NCBI RefSeq assembly: GCF_028858725.1
Contig: NC_084771.1
Coordinates: 7,406,915 to 7,470,914, forward strand
Direction: 5' to 3'
DNA length: 64,000 nucleotides
Source: Colius striatus
Lineage: Eukaryota; Chordata; Aves; Coliiformes; Coliidae
Every line of letters starts with the position of its first letter. Position 1 is the stretch's first letter. Positions 12,421-22,772 of this stretch are shown piece by piece. Both the position numbers and the translations under genes were made by a program. Under the pieces are notes generated by a model. That model was given only the letters and a program-made list of their open reading frames with translations, was not told the DNA's origin and searched no databases.

Positions 12421-12839
12421 GTGGGAAATGTCTTAATTTTGGCTAGGGACCTTAAAAATACAACGAAAAGCTTAGGTGAGACTCATATGCAGAGTGGGAA
12501 ACAGACTGCCTATAAAACACCAAGAATGGAACCAGCAGAGGTTACAGGGAATGGGTGTAACAGAGCAGAGATGGATTAATTGTCAATTCCTAGGGAAATG
12601 TCAAGTCCAAAATGGAAACATCTACAGAAATTTAGAGCAAGGAACTATTGGGCAAAATGTATTCCAGCTCGATCTATGGTCAATGATTGAGATAATTGCT
12701 GCAAAATGATACAGCCTGTATTGAAAGAGAGACATAAGAGACATCTGCGCTGCTGGAAACACTGATTTCCAACCTGCCTTTGTTGAATGACAAGGACAGT
12801 AAAGAGAGTTAGACCCTAACACAGGACCATCTTGTGCAC

Positions 12840-12990
12840 TTTAGGGAGATATTATCCAGGCAAGCAGTTTTTCTAAAACCTCATCTGGAGTCCTGCATCC
12901 AGTTCTGGGCTCCCCAGCTCAAGAGAGACAGGGAACTACTGGAGAGAGCCTAGCACAGGGCTGCCAAGATGATCGGGGGACCGGGGAATC
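12840..12990 (+). repeat. Old CR1 LINE fragment with ORF2 C-terminal relic
   Basis: Plus-strand CR1 relic covering the end of the ORF2 coding region. Reading from about 12880, the frame gives [17 protein letters not shown], then ELLERA, a stop codon and HRAAKMIGG. This is the recognisable CR1 ORF2 C-terminal pattern (PHLEYC..FWAP...LERVQRRA.KMI) with substitutions and an in-frame stop. The match ends abruptly near 12990, so the 3' UTR is absent. The copy is decayed and non-functional. Its divergence suggests an older insertion than the copies at 8.4 or 60.6 kb. Confidence 0.82.
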
Positions 12991-14451
12991 TTTCTTGTGC
13001 ATCCATGCAAGGCAGACAGCCAAGAAAATGGTCAAAGTTCACTCTTCCTTGAGAGGGAAGTGGCAGCAGCCCTGCCTGGGAGCAGGCACTAAGGAGCTCC
13101 TTGCTCTGTGCTCTTAGCCAGGATGACAGTCTTCCCTGAGCTGGGAGGCATTGGGGGACCCACTGAACCCCAGCGTTACCTTAACAAGCACCTCTGTGCC
13201 TACTGTCTGCCTGGTTTGCAGGAGGGAAAATGGGGAATGCCCCCACCCCCCCATGCTGAGCCTTTATCAGCACTTAATTAAAACCTGACAAGAAGATTAA
13301 CACACAGAGGGCAGTTTTAATTAACTTAATATCACATTCAATTCTGCAATTCGTCGCAGCGTACCAGGCACCTGCAGACCTTAATACAAACCCAAACACA
13401 AAAGGGGAGCACAGGAAGGGGGAGAGAGCAAGGGAGATGCCTTAGCTGGCAGCAGAACAGCTCACAAACTCTCTGTAGCTCCTCTGCCTTCATGCACTCA
13501 CCTCTGCTCTCCCTGGGCAGCCTCTGCGTGTTTTCAGATGCTAATAGCCACTGTTCCCCACTGGGCCCAGCCTAGGGATGTTTGCCTTCCAAAATGCATG
13601 TATTTGTTTGGTTTTCATGTATTTATTTTAAGCACAATGCAAAAGCAAGCTCTCCTCTTTCCCTGCTCTCCAGAACCTTGAGCAGCTGTTGGAAAAGGCC
13701 AGGAGGATGGTTAAGGTGAAGGGTCCTGGGTGGCTGGGACTTAGCACAGGAAACACATGCTGTCCATCCACATCATGCTGCCACTCAGGGATGGAGAAAG
13801 GGAAAGCAGAATGCCTCTCTCCAGGAGTGGCAAACGGTGGGGGAAAGAGGGGAGAGTCCAGCACTGACATGGGGCAGGTGAAAGGGAGGTAAAGAGAAAA
13901 GAAAGCACAGAAATACTGCACTTCCCTCACTGCCTTGTGATTATGGGGAGGTGCAGAAGCTGTCAGGCAGCCTCTGTCATGCCTGCAGCCTCAGCTCCCT
14001 CATCTTTGGGTGATGTGGCCAAGGACTCCAGGTAAAGACACCTCTGAGCACCACAAATCCAGGTTCCTGTGGTGCAGATGCCTGTACAGGAGCAACTTGG
14101 GAAGCTCTGGACCACCTGGAGCCCCTGAGGCTGCTGCTGCAGGGACGCTCTTTACAGAGGCTCAGGGACACACAGGGCACAGACCCATAGCAAAGCTGAG
14201 ATGCATTCATTGCACAAAGTACCACACTGAACCTTCAACTACTGCTGCCAGAAATAGATTCCCATAGACCAAAAACAAATGTTATTGTTAAAACTTTCTC
14301 CTTTCATTGTTTTTTTTCTGTGTCACCTCGTGCCTCTCCCTGCACTGATTTCCTGACAACCTTGACAGGAACAATGCATCGACATTACATTTTTTCCTCT
14401 AGAGATTTACAGGCCATGCATGGAGAAGAGATGAGGAGTGTAGGTGCCTGC
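12991..14451. other. Unique sequence outside the 13.3 kb block
   Basis: No repeat or gene was recognised apart from the candidate block at 13262-13395. An AT-leaning stretch at 14275-14420 (AAATGTTATTGTTAAAAC, GAACAATGCATCGAC) could be another regulatory fragment. Frames reach about 100 codons. Confidence 0.55.
13262..13395. promoter_or_regulatory. Candidate regulatory block with two TTAATTAA sites
   Basis: TTAATTAA occurs at 13274-13281 and 13317-13324, 43 bp apart. AACTTAATATCACATTCAAT and the CpG-bearing AATTCGTCGCAGCGTACC follow. Paired palindromic homeodomain cores beside retained CpGs are typical of developmental enhancers, but this is inference only. Confidence 0.3.
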
Positions 14452-14490
14452 CTCCAGCTCCAGCTCCAGCTCCAGCTCCAGCTTCAGCTC
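14452..14490. repeat. (CTCCAG)n hexanucleotide microsatellite
   Basis: Five perfect CTCCAG units are followed by one CTTCAG variant and a partial unit. It is a simple tandem array with no sign of coding use. Confidence 0.95.
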
Positions 14491-14924
14491 TGAGCACAGC
14501 ACTGACCCCCTCACAGCATTGAAAGGCTCAGCCAGCCCAGCAGGTCTGCGCCTTTCAGGGGGAAGAGCAAGGCTCGTCAGTTTTTCTTACTCTACATTGG
14601 AGCATATTCATTATTAGAATAGGGCAAAGTAACTCAGCTCCAAGGGGAATCATCTCTCAGCCATGCTTTACAGCTGTGCAGCCAACAAAGGAACACACGC
14701 AGCGCTCCAAAGGCAGGTGTTTGCTGGACATGTCCTTTTGTGGTTCCTGTACCTTTATTTTTTGCCTGCCATCATATCTCTCGATGCTCTGAATTTAGTT
14801 AGATGCAATTTAACAAGCTTTTGCAGCCTGATTTTCCAGACACAGTTCTGTTTCGGTTTGACTGGGATAGGGAGAGGATATGTCCTCCTAACACCCTTCT
14901 AAAACATCTTCCTGCTCTTTTTCT

Positions 14925-15097
14925 GAATCAAATCACAGAATCACAGGATCCCCAAATGGTAACAGTTAAAATGAACCTCCAGAGCTCATCCAGCCCAAAC
15001 TCCCACTAAAGCAGGTTCCCCTTGATCAAGGGGCACCGGAACGTATTCAGGTGGGTTTGGAAAGCTTCTGAGAAGGAAACTCCACTCCAGGAGTCTC
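14925..15097 (-). repeat. CR1 LINE 3'-end fragment
   Basis: Minus-orientation CR1 tail. The plus strand starts AATCACAGAATCACAGGATC, followed by CAGAGCTCATCCAGCCC, GCAGGTTCCCCTTGATCAAGG and CAGGTGGGTTTGGAAAGC. The order of segments is the same as in the copy at 8388-8625, but with more mutations and small gaps. The 5' truncation is near 15097. Confidence 0.88.
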
Positions 15098-18000
15098 TAA
15101 TTCAGATCATAAACGTGAGCAAGGTGCTCACTGCCTGACTCTTACATACACTGCCTGCACAAGGGAGTCCACGAGACCTGGCAAACACTAATGGATGACA
15201 AACACTTGGGCAGACACCAGCCATGGGTGTGTGAGAGCTTTGCAAATGAGAGCTATGCAGTTAGCAAACCGAATTTACAGCACACAGTATTTGTCTCAGT
15301 CTGTCTCCAAAGTCACATCTCCTGGCTTTGGCAAGGGTGGGTAGCTGGTTTCTCATGTTTGTGCCTGGAACCTAAGAAACAGTAGGAGAGGGGACATTAA
15401 TTTCTAATCAACCTTTGGTCCTTGAATAAACATACTTTCAGTTGTTTAAGACCACACTGCCAACCTAGTCCCAGGAAAGCCCAGAGTCCTCTCCAGTTTC
15501 TCAGACCAACAGCCAGATTCAGGGCTTGTCCTTGCCAACAGCGTTGCCTTTCAGTGGTATATGTGCTTGCATGTGGCCAGGAACCCTCTGGATTTGGTCT
15601 AGCCCAGCTTTTATCAGCAACCCCTCACTAGAGCTCCCAGGGGGACAGCAGGGGGGCCTGAGGTGACACAAAACCCACTGCCTGGTTCCTTCCTGGATGC
15701 AATGGCTCTTCAGAGGCCTCGCTGCTCAGCCCTGCTGCAGCCAGGATCCAACTGCCCTCCACCAGCTTCCACTCGAGCGGTTCCTCCCAACAAGCTGCCG
15801 TGTTGGCAGTGATGCTGCACAGCCCCACAACACCTGTTCCACCATCAGCTTGTCGAAGAAACAACCCCTTACCGAGTAACCCAAATTACAGGGCACTCCA
15901 GCAACTAAATACAAGCCCCCAGTCACAGGCATCCATCACCCCAGGGTGCAGGACTGCCTTGGGGGAGAGGCAATGAGCACAGATAAATGGGAAATGGGGA
16001 TGCATGGAGTCCCTCCTGTGGCAGCTGAGCCTCCCTCCGATTTGGAGCAGGGACCAAGGGAGCTGCATCACTGCTCCCTGCACTGGTTTGCCAGCAGGTT
16101 TCCTTCCTGGCCGGCAGTGAGGGGAAGTCAGGCAGCACCAGCCATCCTCCCCTTGACCTGCCTGCTGGGATTCCTGACAGAGAGGAGCAAAAAGCACCAT
16201 CTGATGCTGTGTTTGGGACACAAACAGTTCCTTTTCACATATCCTCCACTTGAATGCCTATTGGCACAAGGCTGTGACTGACATCACCTCTTAACACCCC
16301 TACCCTGTGGCCTATATCCTTTCATTATCTTTGGGAACCTCCCATCCCTAGCCCATTCCCACGAGGAATAGAAGGACAGGAGGCCATGGGAGATGGACAA
16401 GCATTTGAAACGCTTAATGGACAGAAACAGGCCATCCCTAGCAGAGGTCTTAACCTCTCATAATATTTCAGAGGGAAAGAGAGAGACAGACCTTCCTCCC
16501 CCACCTTGTACCAATATGGTGTAGGGTTTAAAGGAGGCTCCCCATAGCGAGAAGCTTCAAAGCCTCGCCAGCCCCTCCCACCGAGTGTCCTCCTGGTTCA
16601 GTTCCACCCTCCACATTTAAGTGCCTTTCATCCTTCCTCTTCTTCGTCCTCATCATTATTAGGTTCCCTTCCCCCACTCCCGCCCACTCCCACCCTTGCT
16701 GGAGACTGCCTTTGGTCAGGAGCCCAATGGGAACCAGCTGTCAGGCGTAGCTGGGATATCCTGGAGAAAACAGCTTGAAAATGCCTCCCCCCCGCTTCCC
16801 CCTCCATGGCAAAGAGAAAAAATCCCACCACAAAGTGGCCCTGCAGATGGAAAAGGCATCCTGGGGGCCACCCTCCTCCTGACCTGCGTGGGTCCACTCA
16901 CTGGCTTGGTACCAGGAGGTCCTGGGGCTCGACTCCCTTTGGAACCATGAACCCATCCTGTTTGTCCTCCTCCTGCCAGCAGGACCCTCCTGACCCACAC
17001 AGCGAGAGCCCAGGGCCCTGGTGCCGGAGCATTTTGTATTCATCCTCTTTGTGGACTTCTTTAGAGCACCTCGCTCCAGCATTGTTCTTCAAAGATGTTC
17101 CTACCCTTCCCGGCCTGGGGGTTGTTGTTGTTTAAACAGCAGCAGCAGCCACACAAGCTGCTAGCTGTCCTGCCTTTACAGGGTGGTCTGTAATTGCTTC
17201 CTGTCCTCTCCAGCAACTGGCTTCATTTGTTTGAATTTCTGCCTAATCTCAGAACTGGGGGAGTTTGGAATGAGAGATGCTCAGTCCATGCTCATGGATG
17301 TTTCCCTAGGCTGGGCCAGGCTTAGCCAGTTTTGGAGATCCAGTCTGGTAAAGTCACACTCCCACAACCAGAAAAAAATATCTCTCTCAGCTTAAAATAA
17401 TACAGGCAAGCCAAACCCCAGCCTCAGCAAAGCTAGAGTCCTGGGTTTAGAGGTGCTGTGAGACCAAGGCTTTCTGTGCTCCTTGGATGCAGCAACTGGA
17501 GCCCAGGTGTGTGCCGGCAGGAGCAGAAGTGGAAAAAGAAACAGGGGGATGGGGAGAAATGAAACGTTCTTTCTCAGACTTCAGAGCTTCGCTGTTTTTG
17601 GTCGTGTTATGGCATGGGCTGTGCTTGGGGTGGATTTTATCCAAGCCGGTTCGCACACATCCCGCTGATTTCCCAGCGTGCTGGTTTTGTGTCTCTGCAC
17701 TGGCCTCTGAGCTCCCATTATGCTAGAAGCAGGAAAAGGGTATGCTGGGGGCCAGCCATGAGCAGAGCCACGCTGCTCAACAGGCTCCACACCAAACACT
17801 AAAACTTTCTTTCCCCCTCCTCCCCCCTCAAAAAAACCCCGAACTTTGGCTTTTTGTTAGAATGGGAAGTGCTGTGGATTTTTGCTGAGGTGGGAAGTGC
17901 TGTGGATAATGTCCACTTTCAACAGCATTTTCCACATTGACAAACTAAAACTTCTAAAGAAAAATGCCCCAGAGAGCGTGTCCAGAAATAAGAAACATCT

Positions 18001-18889
18001 TCCAGCATAAACTCTTACGGTCTGTCTGGAGCAGAGAACTAAATGGGCTTTGTTCTGGGGGTCTGGTGCGTGACCGAGGCAAAGGGACAGAGGTGAGAGG
18101 AATAAGATGTGTGGTGCAGCCCTGCTGTCTGCCTCCCATCCCAACCCACCTGCTGGTGGATAGCCCCAGCCTAAAGCAGCGTTTCATGGCAGAAGAATGG
18201 GAGAGGTATCCTCCTGCTTAGTGCACGTGGGTAACAAGTTTTTCCCTTCAGAGAGATCAGAAGGAAACGAAGCCCAAGTGTGTACAGCAGACCTGGGGTA
18301 CTCAGATCCAGAGCCAGCCAGTGCCTAGAAATTATTAAACCCAGTGAGAAAATGACACAGATACTGATTCTCTCTCCTTGGGATGGTGCTTCCAGCTGGG
18401 TTTGGATGTGCACCTGACAACCTTCAGGCAGGTCAGAGCCAGACTAAAAGAGGGTGTGAGTGGGAGGAAGACTGGAACTGCAGCGAGAGATGGATGTGTG
18501 CAGGGAGGATTTTAGTGGAGAGTGAGATAAAGGGGCTGTGGGCTAGACTGGGACATGTATAGAAAAGAGGAGGTGGGAGAAGAGGGAGGGTTGGCTGTGC
18601 AGAGCGGGTGAAGGCCACTGCCGTGTCTGAGAGGGGGTTGCTGTGAGCACCCTGCCCATGCTGACAATGTGTGCTGGCACGTCCTGCAGGATGGAAATCT
18701 TAGTTCCTTTTAATACCTCTCCTCATGAAATGGCCTCTGAAGCAGTGAGATGACAGCATGGCTTAGAATGGGCCAGACTGGCTCCTTTTGACTCTGCCTG
18801 CAGGGGGTCACCAGCCTGTTCTGTGAGACTCCCAGGACGGAAAGCCTGGAGTTTAAAGCAGCCACAAGCACAAAGACAGAAAAAGCACA
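15098..18889. other. Unique sequence without recognised gene
   Basis: GC-moderate DNA with many overlapping frames of 60-113 codons on both strands, none recognisable. It holds (GTT)n and (GCA)n runs near 17127-17153 and the 16-bp direct repeat listed separately. No interspersed repeat is seen. Confidence 0.6.
17863..17907. repeat. 28-bp spaced direct repeat
   Basis: The 16-bp string GGGAAGTGCTGTGGAT occurs at 17864-17879 and again at 17892-17907, with TTTTGCTGAGGT between them. It is probably a small tandem duplication. Confidence 0.85.
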
Positions 18890-19185
18890 TTCCTGCCCCT
18901 CACCCATCTAAATATTTTCCCGAATGTCTTTGCAAGCTGTTCGTGGTCCAGCTGCATCTCGCACACACGTTTCACATCCCTCCGCTGCCTGTTCGCAGCG
19001 TGCGTCACATCGCACGGTGCATATTGAAAAGACATCGGCCTCCTGTCTCATCTAAGCTGCACGAATATGACGTGTTAGGTAATATTTTATATGTGGCTGT
19101 ATATATTTTAAATTAATGTATGGACAATACAATCTGTGATGGGTTTTTAATGCCCCTTGTTGCACATAAGGCCCCTGTGGCAGAT
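18890..19185. promoter_or_regulatory. Candidate conserved non-coding element, CpG-retaining and AT-rich
   Basis: The left part (18905-19080) holds about a dozen CpGs within AT-leaning sequence, including GCAGCGTGCGTCACATCGCA near 18995 and CTGCACGAATATGACGTG near 19058. The right part is very AT-rich (GTATATATTTTAAATTAATG near 19099). A 97-codon plus-strand frame crosses it with no recognisable protein. An enhancer or the untranslated end of a transcript would both fit. Confidence 0.35.
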
Positions 19186-20765
19186 GCTGGTCGAAGTACT
19201 TCTAACAAATCCCGCAGGTGCTGAGCTGCTGCAGCGCGGTGTGGACGGCCTTTCCCAGGACAGAGTGAGGAGCAATTTACTGGGCCAGCGTGGATGGGCC
19301 TCAGCTTGTTTTTACACCTTCTGGAGCAGGACAACACACCAGGATCATTCCCTAGTGCTCTGTCTCTAACACAGCCTGAGTGCCTTCTCTGCTTCCAGTC
19401 TCAAGAGCGTTCTCCAACAGCTCCGAAGCCCCGTAGGTCCTTTTCCTTGTCTTGCAGTCCTCATGCCTCCTATAGCTTAGGTACTCTCCTTCAGAGCTCC
19501 AGGTTTGTCAGTTCATGAGATGCACTGATTAGCAAGGATGATACAGGCTTTACAGAGGGTCTTCCAAGTGAGGCACAACTTAGGAACAAGGCAGAAGCAC
19601 CTGTTCAGTTGTTCTGACCACCAGAGCTTAGGTTTGGGCTGGTGGGTCTACAATGGCCCCAGCTCCCCTTCTGCTCAGTCTTCTGGATTTGGCACAAATT
19701 ATCATCAGTACCTGTTCTCCTTCCTCATATCCATTCCCTCTCTCCTTGCTTGAGCAGTTTAACAGAGCCCTGGTCTCCTTTCTGGAACTCTTGCTACACT
19801 CACAGACCAGACTGTCAAGAGCTATCTGCTGTCAAAGACACAAGCTCCATGCTGTGATGTGAAAAGTAGGAGGGTGCTGAGGTTGGAAGGGAAGTCTCCA
19901 GCGGTGGAGTGCAGCTGGACCACAGGAGACAACAGGAATTGACCATGACAGCTCCTGTTGTCCTTGTCCTGGTCACCCAGGCGTGACCTTAGCATTGGTA
20001 TCTGTGAAGACAGCCGGCAAGGTCTGAGACACAGACAATCATTTTCAAGGTGGAGCCCAGCTCCATGCCAGACCTTTTGCTCACAGTCCTTCCCCATCTG
20101 TTGTGGCACCCTGGCCATGATGAGAACAAGCCTTGAACAGTGAGCCTCAGGGACAAAGGGAAAGGAAGCTGCAGCCCTGGCTTTGGAGAGCAGGAAAGTG
20201 TGTTGCCAGCTAATGGACAAGAACCACGTTGCTTTCCTTTTAGACATGGCTGTTTGGCTGCCAGCAACATCTCTGCTAGCTAAAGGCTGGTTTAACAGCG
20301 CTATCCCAAAGGGCTGCAGCCTTGCCAAGGCTTTGACGTTGGTGGTCAAGATACTAAAATGGACTTTCTGAACCAACAAAGACCTGATTGGTACTAGAAA
20401 GAGATGGGGGAGAGAAAAACATACATGGTTCTGATTACCTGACTTGAGAATCGTGGTAATAAACCCAAACTTGGAAAGCAATTAGAAAGGAAGAAGAAGA
20501 GCAAGAAGAAAAAGGGGAATGAGAGAGTCGCCTGGCAGTCTCAAGGCAGCCTTTCAAGGATCAGGATTTGGATAAAAGCCAACATATCAGCTCTAATCTT
20601 TGGCTTTTTGTTGGACTTAACAAGGACTTTAAAATGAATCCAGTCGCAACTGACAGGCCCCATATGGATGCTGGTTCGAAACCTCCTTCTCAGCGCTGAA
20701 TCAAATAGTCTGGGACTATACAAAGCCAGTGACGAGACTTGAAAAAGGGCAAAACAAAGGCAGAA

Positions 20766-20789
20766 GCACACACATACACTCACACACAT
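20766..20789. repeat. Imperfect (CA)n tract
   Basis: CA dinucleotides interrupted by TA and CT steps (CACACACATACACTCACACACA). It is low-complexity DNA. Confidence 0.8.
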
Positions 20790-21231
20790 GGACGTGTGCA
20801 TGCTGGTACACAGGCAGTGCATGAAGACATCAAGCTCCATACAAGCACAGAGGTACCGCAGATGAGTGGCTTTGTGGCTCCACGGAGGGGCTGTCTGTGA
20901 CCATGACGATATCACAACGATGTTTCCCTTGATGCTACTCAACTGAACTGTTTCCCAGACTCTCTGTGACTTCAATCACACATGCATCTGTAGATTGCCT
21001 TCATTTACTGCCTTTTATTTCAAACTTTGAGAGAAAAAGTATGGATATTTCCCCCCACATATCAAAAACAAAAATTAAGGAGCATTCCTGCCTCGTCTTT
21101 CTCTGAAGCTGGCGCATCTCTCATCTCCCTAAGCTACACCACAATGCGAGAACAAAGGCATCTGACCTGTATCCATGGCAACCCTCAAATTCTACACCTT
21201 TGCCTTTTGTACAAAGTACTCCCTCCCTTCG

Positions 21232-21330
21232 TCTACACACACATGCATATGTACACACTCCCTGTACCTCTGTCTGCACACACACACATATGTCCATTCA
21301 CGTGCCTGAACACATAACACACACATATCT
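21232..21330. repeat. Interrupted (CA)n / (CATA)n low-complexity region
   Basis: A 100-bp stretch rich in CA and in ATATG and CATAT steps. It includes an uninterrupted CA run at 21277-21289 and a further CACACACATAT at 21317-21327. It looks like a decayed dinucleotide array. Confidence 0.8.
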
Positions 21331-22715
21331 ATTTAAAAGCCATTGTTCGTGATTCTGACAGGAGCTTCTGTGTTTGCCTCATGTGCCAACTGAACTCATA
21401 TCGATCCCATGGTGGGCTTTGCCTTTCAGGTGATGGCAGGGTTAACTTAAAATCCACTGATGGCCACAAGGTAGCACTTGGTTCAAGGAAGAAAAGCAAG
21501 TGTTGGGAGTAGAGAGAAGCAGGAGTGTAATAATGGATTGCTGGATAATACTTGGCATGCCAGGGCTAGAACAGCTGGCCCCTGCCTTTTCATGGCCCTG
21601 CCAGTGATTCAAAGGGGCATTCACCTATTCAATCCACCCATCCACTCCAGAGGAAAGGCATCACATCCCAGTAATGAAAGAGGTAACAACAACAAAAGAT
21701 GCATTTGTTCAAAGGGGATGTGCCAAGTGGAAGCACTGCTGGGTCATATTTTAGCACATTGCTCTCACTGACTCCAGACTCCTGTCTGCCTGCAGCCAGC
21801 TCCCCTGTCTGCAGAGGGCTTGCCCTCAGCCAGGTACAGACCCTTCTCTGAAGCATGGGCTCTGCCTTTGTGCTCTATTTGCTCTGGAAGGGCTTTGCAG
21901 CAGAAGCCAGTCCCTTCTGGGTGTGAAGGATGGCACGTAAGCACATGGAGAGCAGCTCCCAGCAGCGCCAAGGCAGGGCTGGCAGTCACAGGCCACAGCA
22001 TGTGGTTGGTCCCTGCAGAAGGCACCACTCAGGTCTCACTGCGTTTTAAATGCTACAGGATCCTGGAGCCGCAGCCATGCACATACACCATTTTCACTGA
22101 TCAGCTGATGGGCAGCATCTTGCCTTCTTCCAAGGTTGGTTCTCAAGAGCTTGTTGGTTTGGGAAGGGCTGACAGTGCCTGGGATGTCATACCCAAAAGG
22201 CTGCCGGTCCCTCGGCTCTTGGAAGGTACTGAACAGTTGCATGATAGCAATTGCTGGTGTTGTGGTGACTCTGCACAAGCAATGAGTTTCATTCTGAGAG
22301 GGAACATTTAGAGCTGCCACATCTGCATCCCATAGTCTTCCCTTGGTCTCTAACAACGACTTCCACCCCAAGGGTGAAAGGACTGGGTACTTTGACCCAT
22401 TTCTCCCCAGGTGCACCACCACTGAACCCTGGGGAAAAGCGAAGGAGGAGCTCAGCTCTGCTAAAGGCACAGACCAGAAGATTCCCCATGTGATCAAGCT
22501 GTGTCCTAGTAGCAGTCCCTGGGCAGAGAGGGCCCAGTCAAACCTTTCTCCTCCTGTCCTTTTAAATGCTTCCAGTTGTCAGTTTAGTGATGTAAAAACA
22601 GCTGAATTGTGGTTATAGACAATGAATGATGCAACAGAATACCTCATGCAGACATGGAAGATTCGCTGCTCATTGCTCTTCAGCAGGAGGGCCGTATGCA
22701 TGGGACCAGCTCCAA

Positions 22716-22772
22716 ACTTACTGACGTCAACAGAAAGACTCCCATTGACTTCAATGGGTTTTCACTGGGACC
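22716..22772. repeat. Fragment resembling an ancient amniote interspersed repeat
   Basis: The segment runs from ACTGACGTCAACAG through GAAAGACTCCCATTGACTT to CAATGGGTTTTCACTGGGA. The core CCCATTGACTTCAATGGG is an 8-bp inverted repeat with a 2-nt centre. From memory, strings of this form recur in old, low-copy interspersed repeats of reptiles, birds and mammals; I cannot confirm a family name without a search. The piece also carries a perfect CRE octamer, TGACGTCA, at 22722-22729. It could instead be unique sequence with a chance palindrome. Confidence 0.5.

Larger units (their letters stand above)
19186..22715. other. Unique sequence with CA-rich tracts, no recognised gene
   Basis: A 219-codon minus-strand frame (19822-20481) is the longest here and is not especially GC-rich. 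It has no recognisable domain or convincing splice context. The part at 20555-20760 is AT-leaning and possibly regulatory. CA tracts are listed separately. Overlapping frames of 163 (plus) and 153 (minus) codons near 22.0-22.4 kb are unrecognised. Confidence 0.55.

Noticed and set aside
14845..14880. Possible bird LTR-retroelement fragment (TTTCGGTTTGACTGGGATAG)
   Set aside because: Only about 20 bases recall a motif I associate with bird LTR elements, with no LTR ends, primer-binding site or coding remains.
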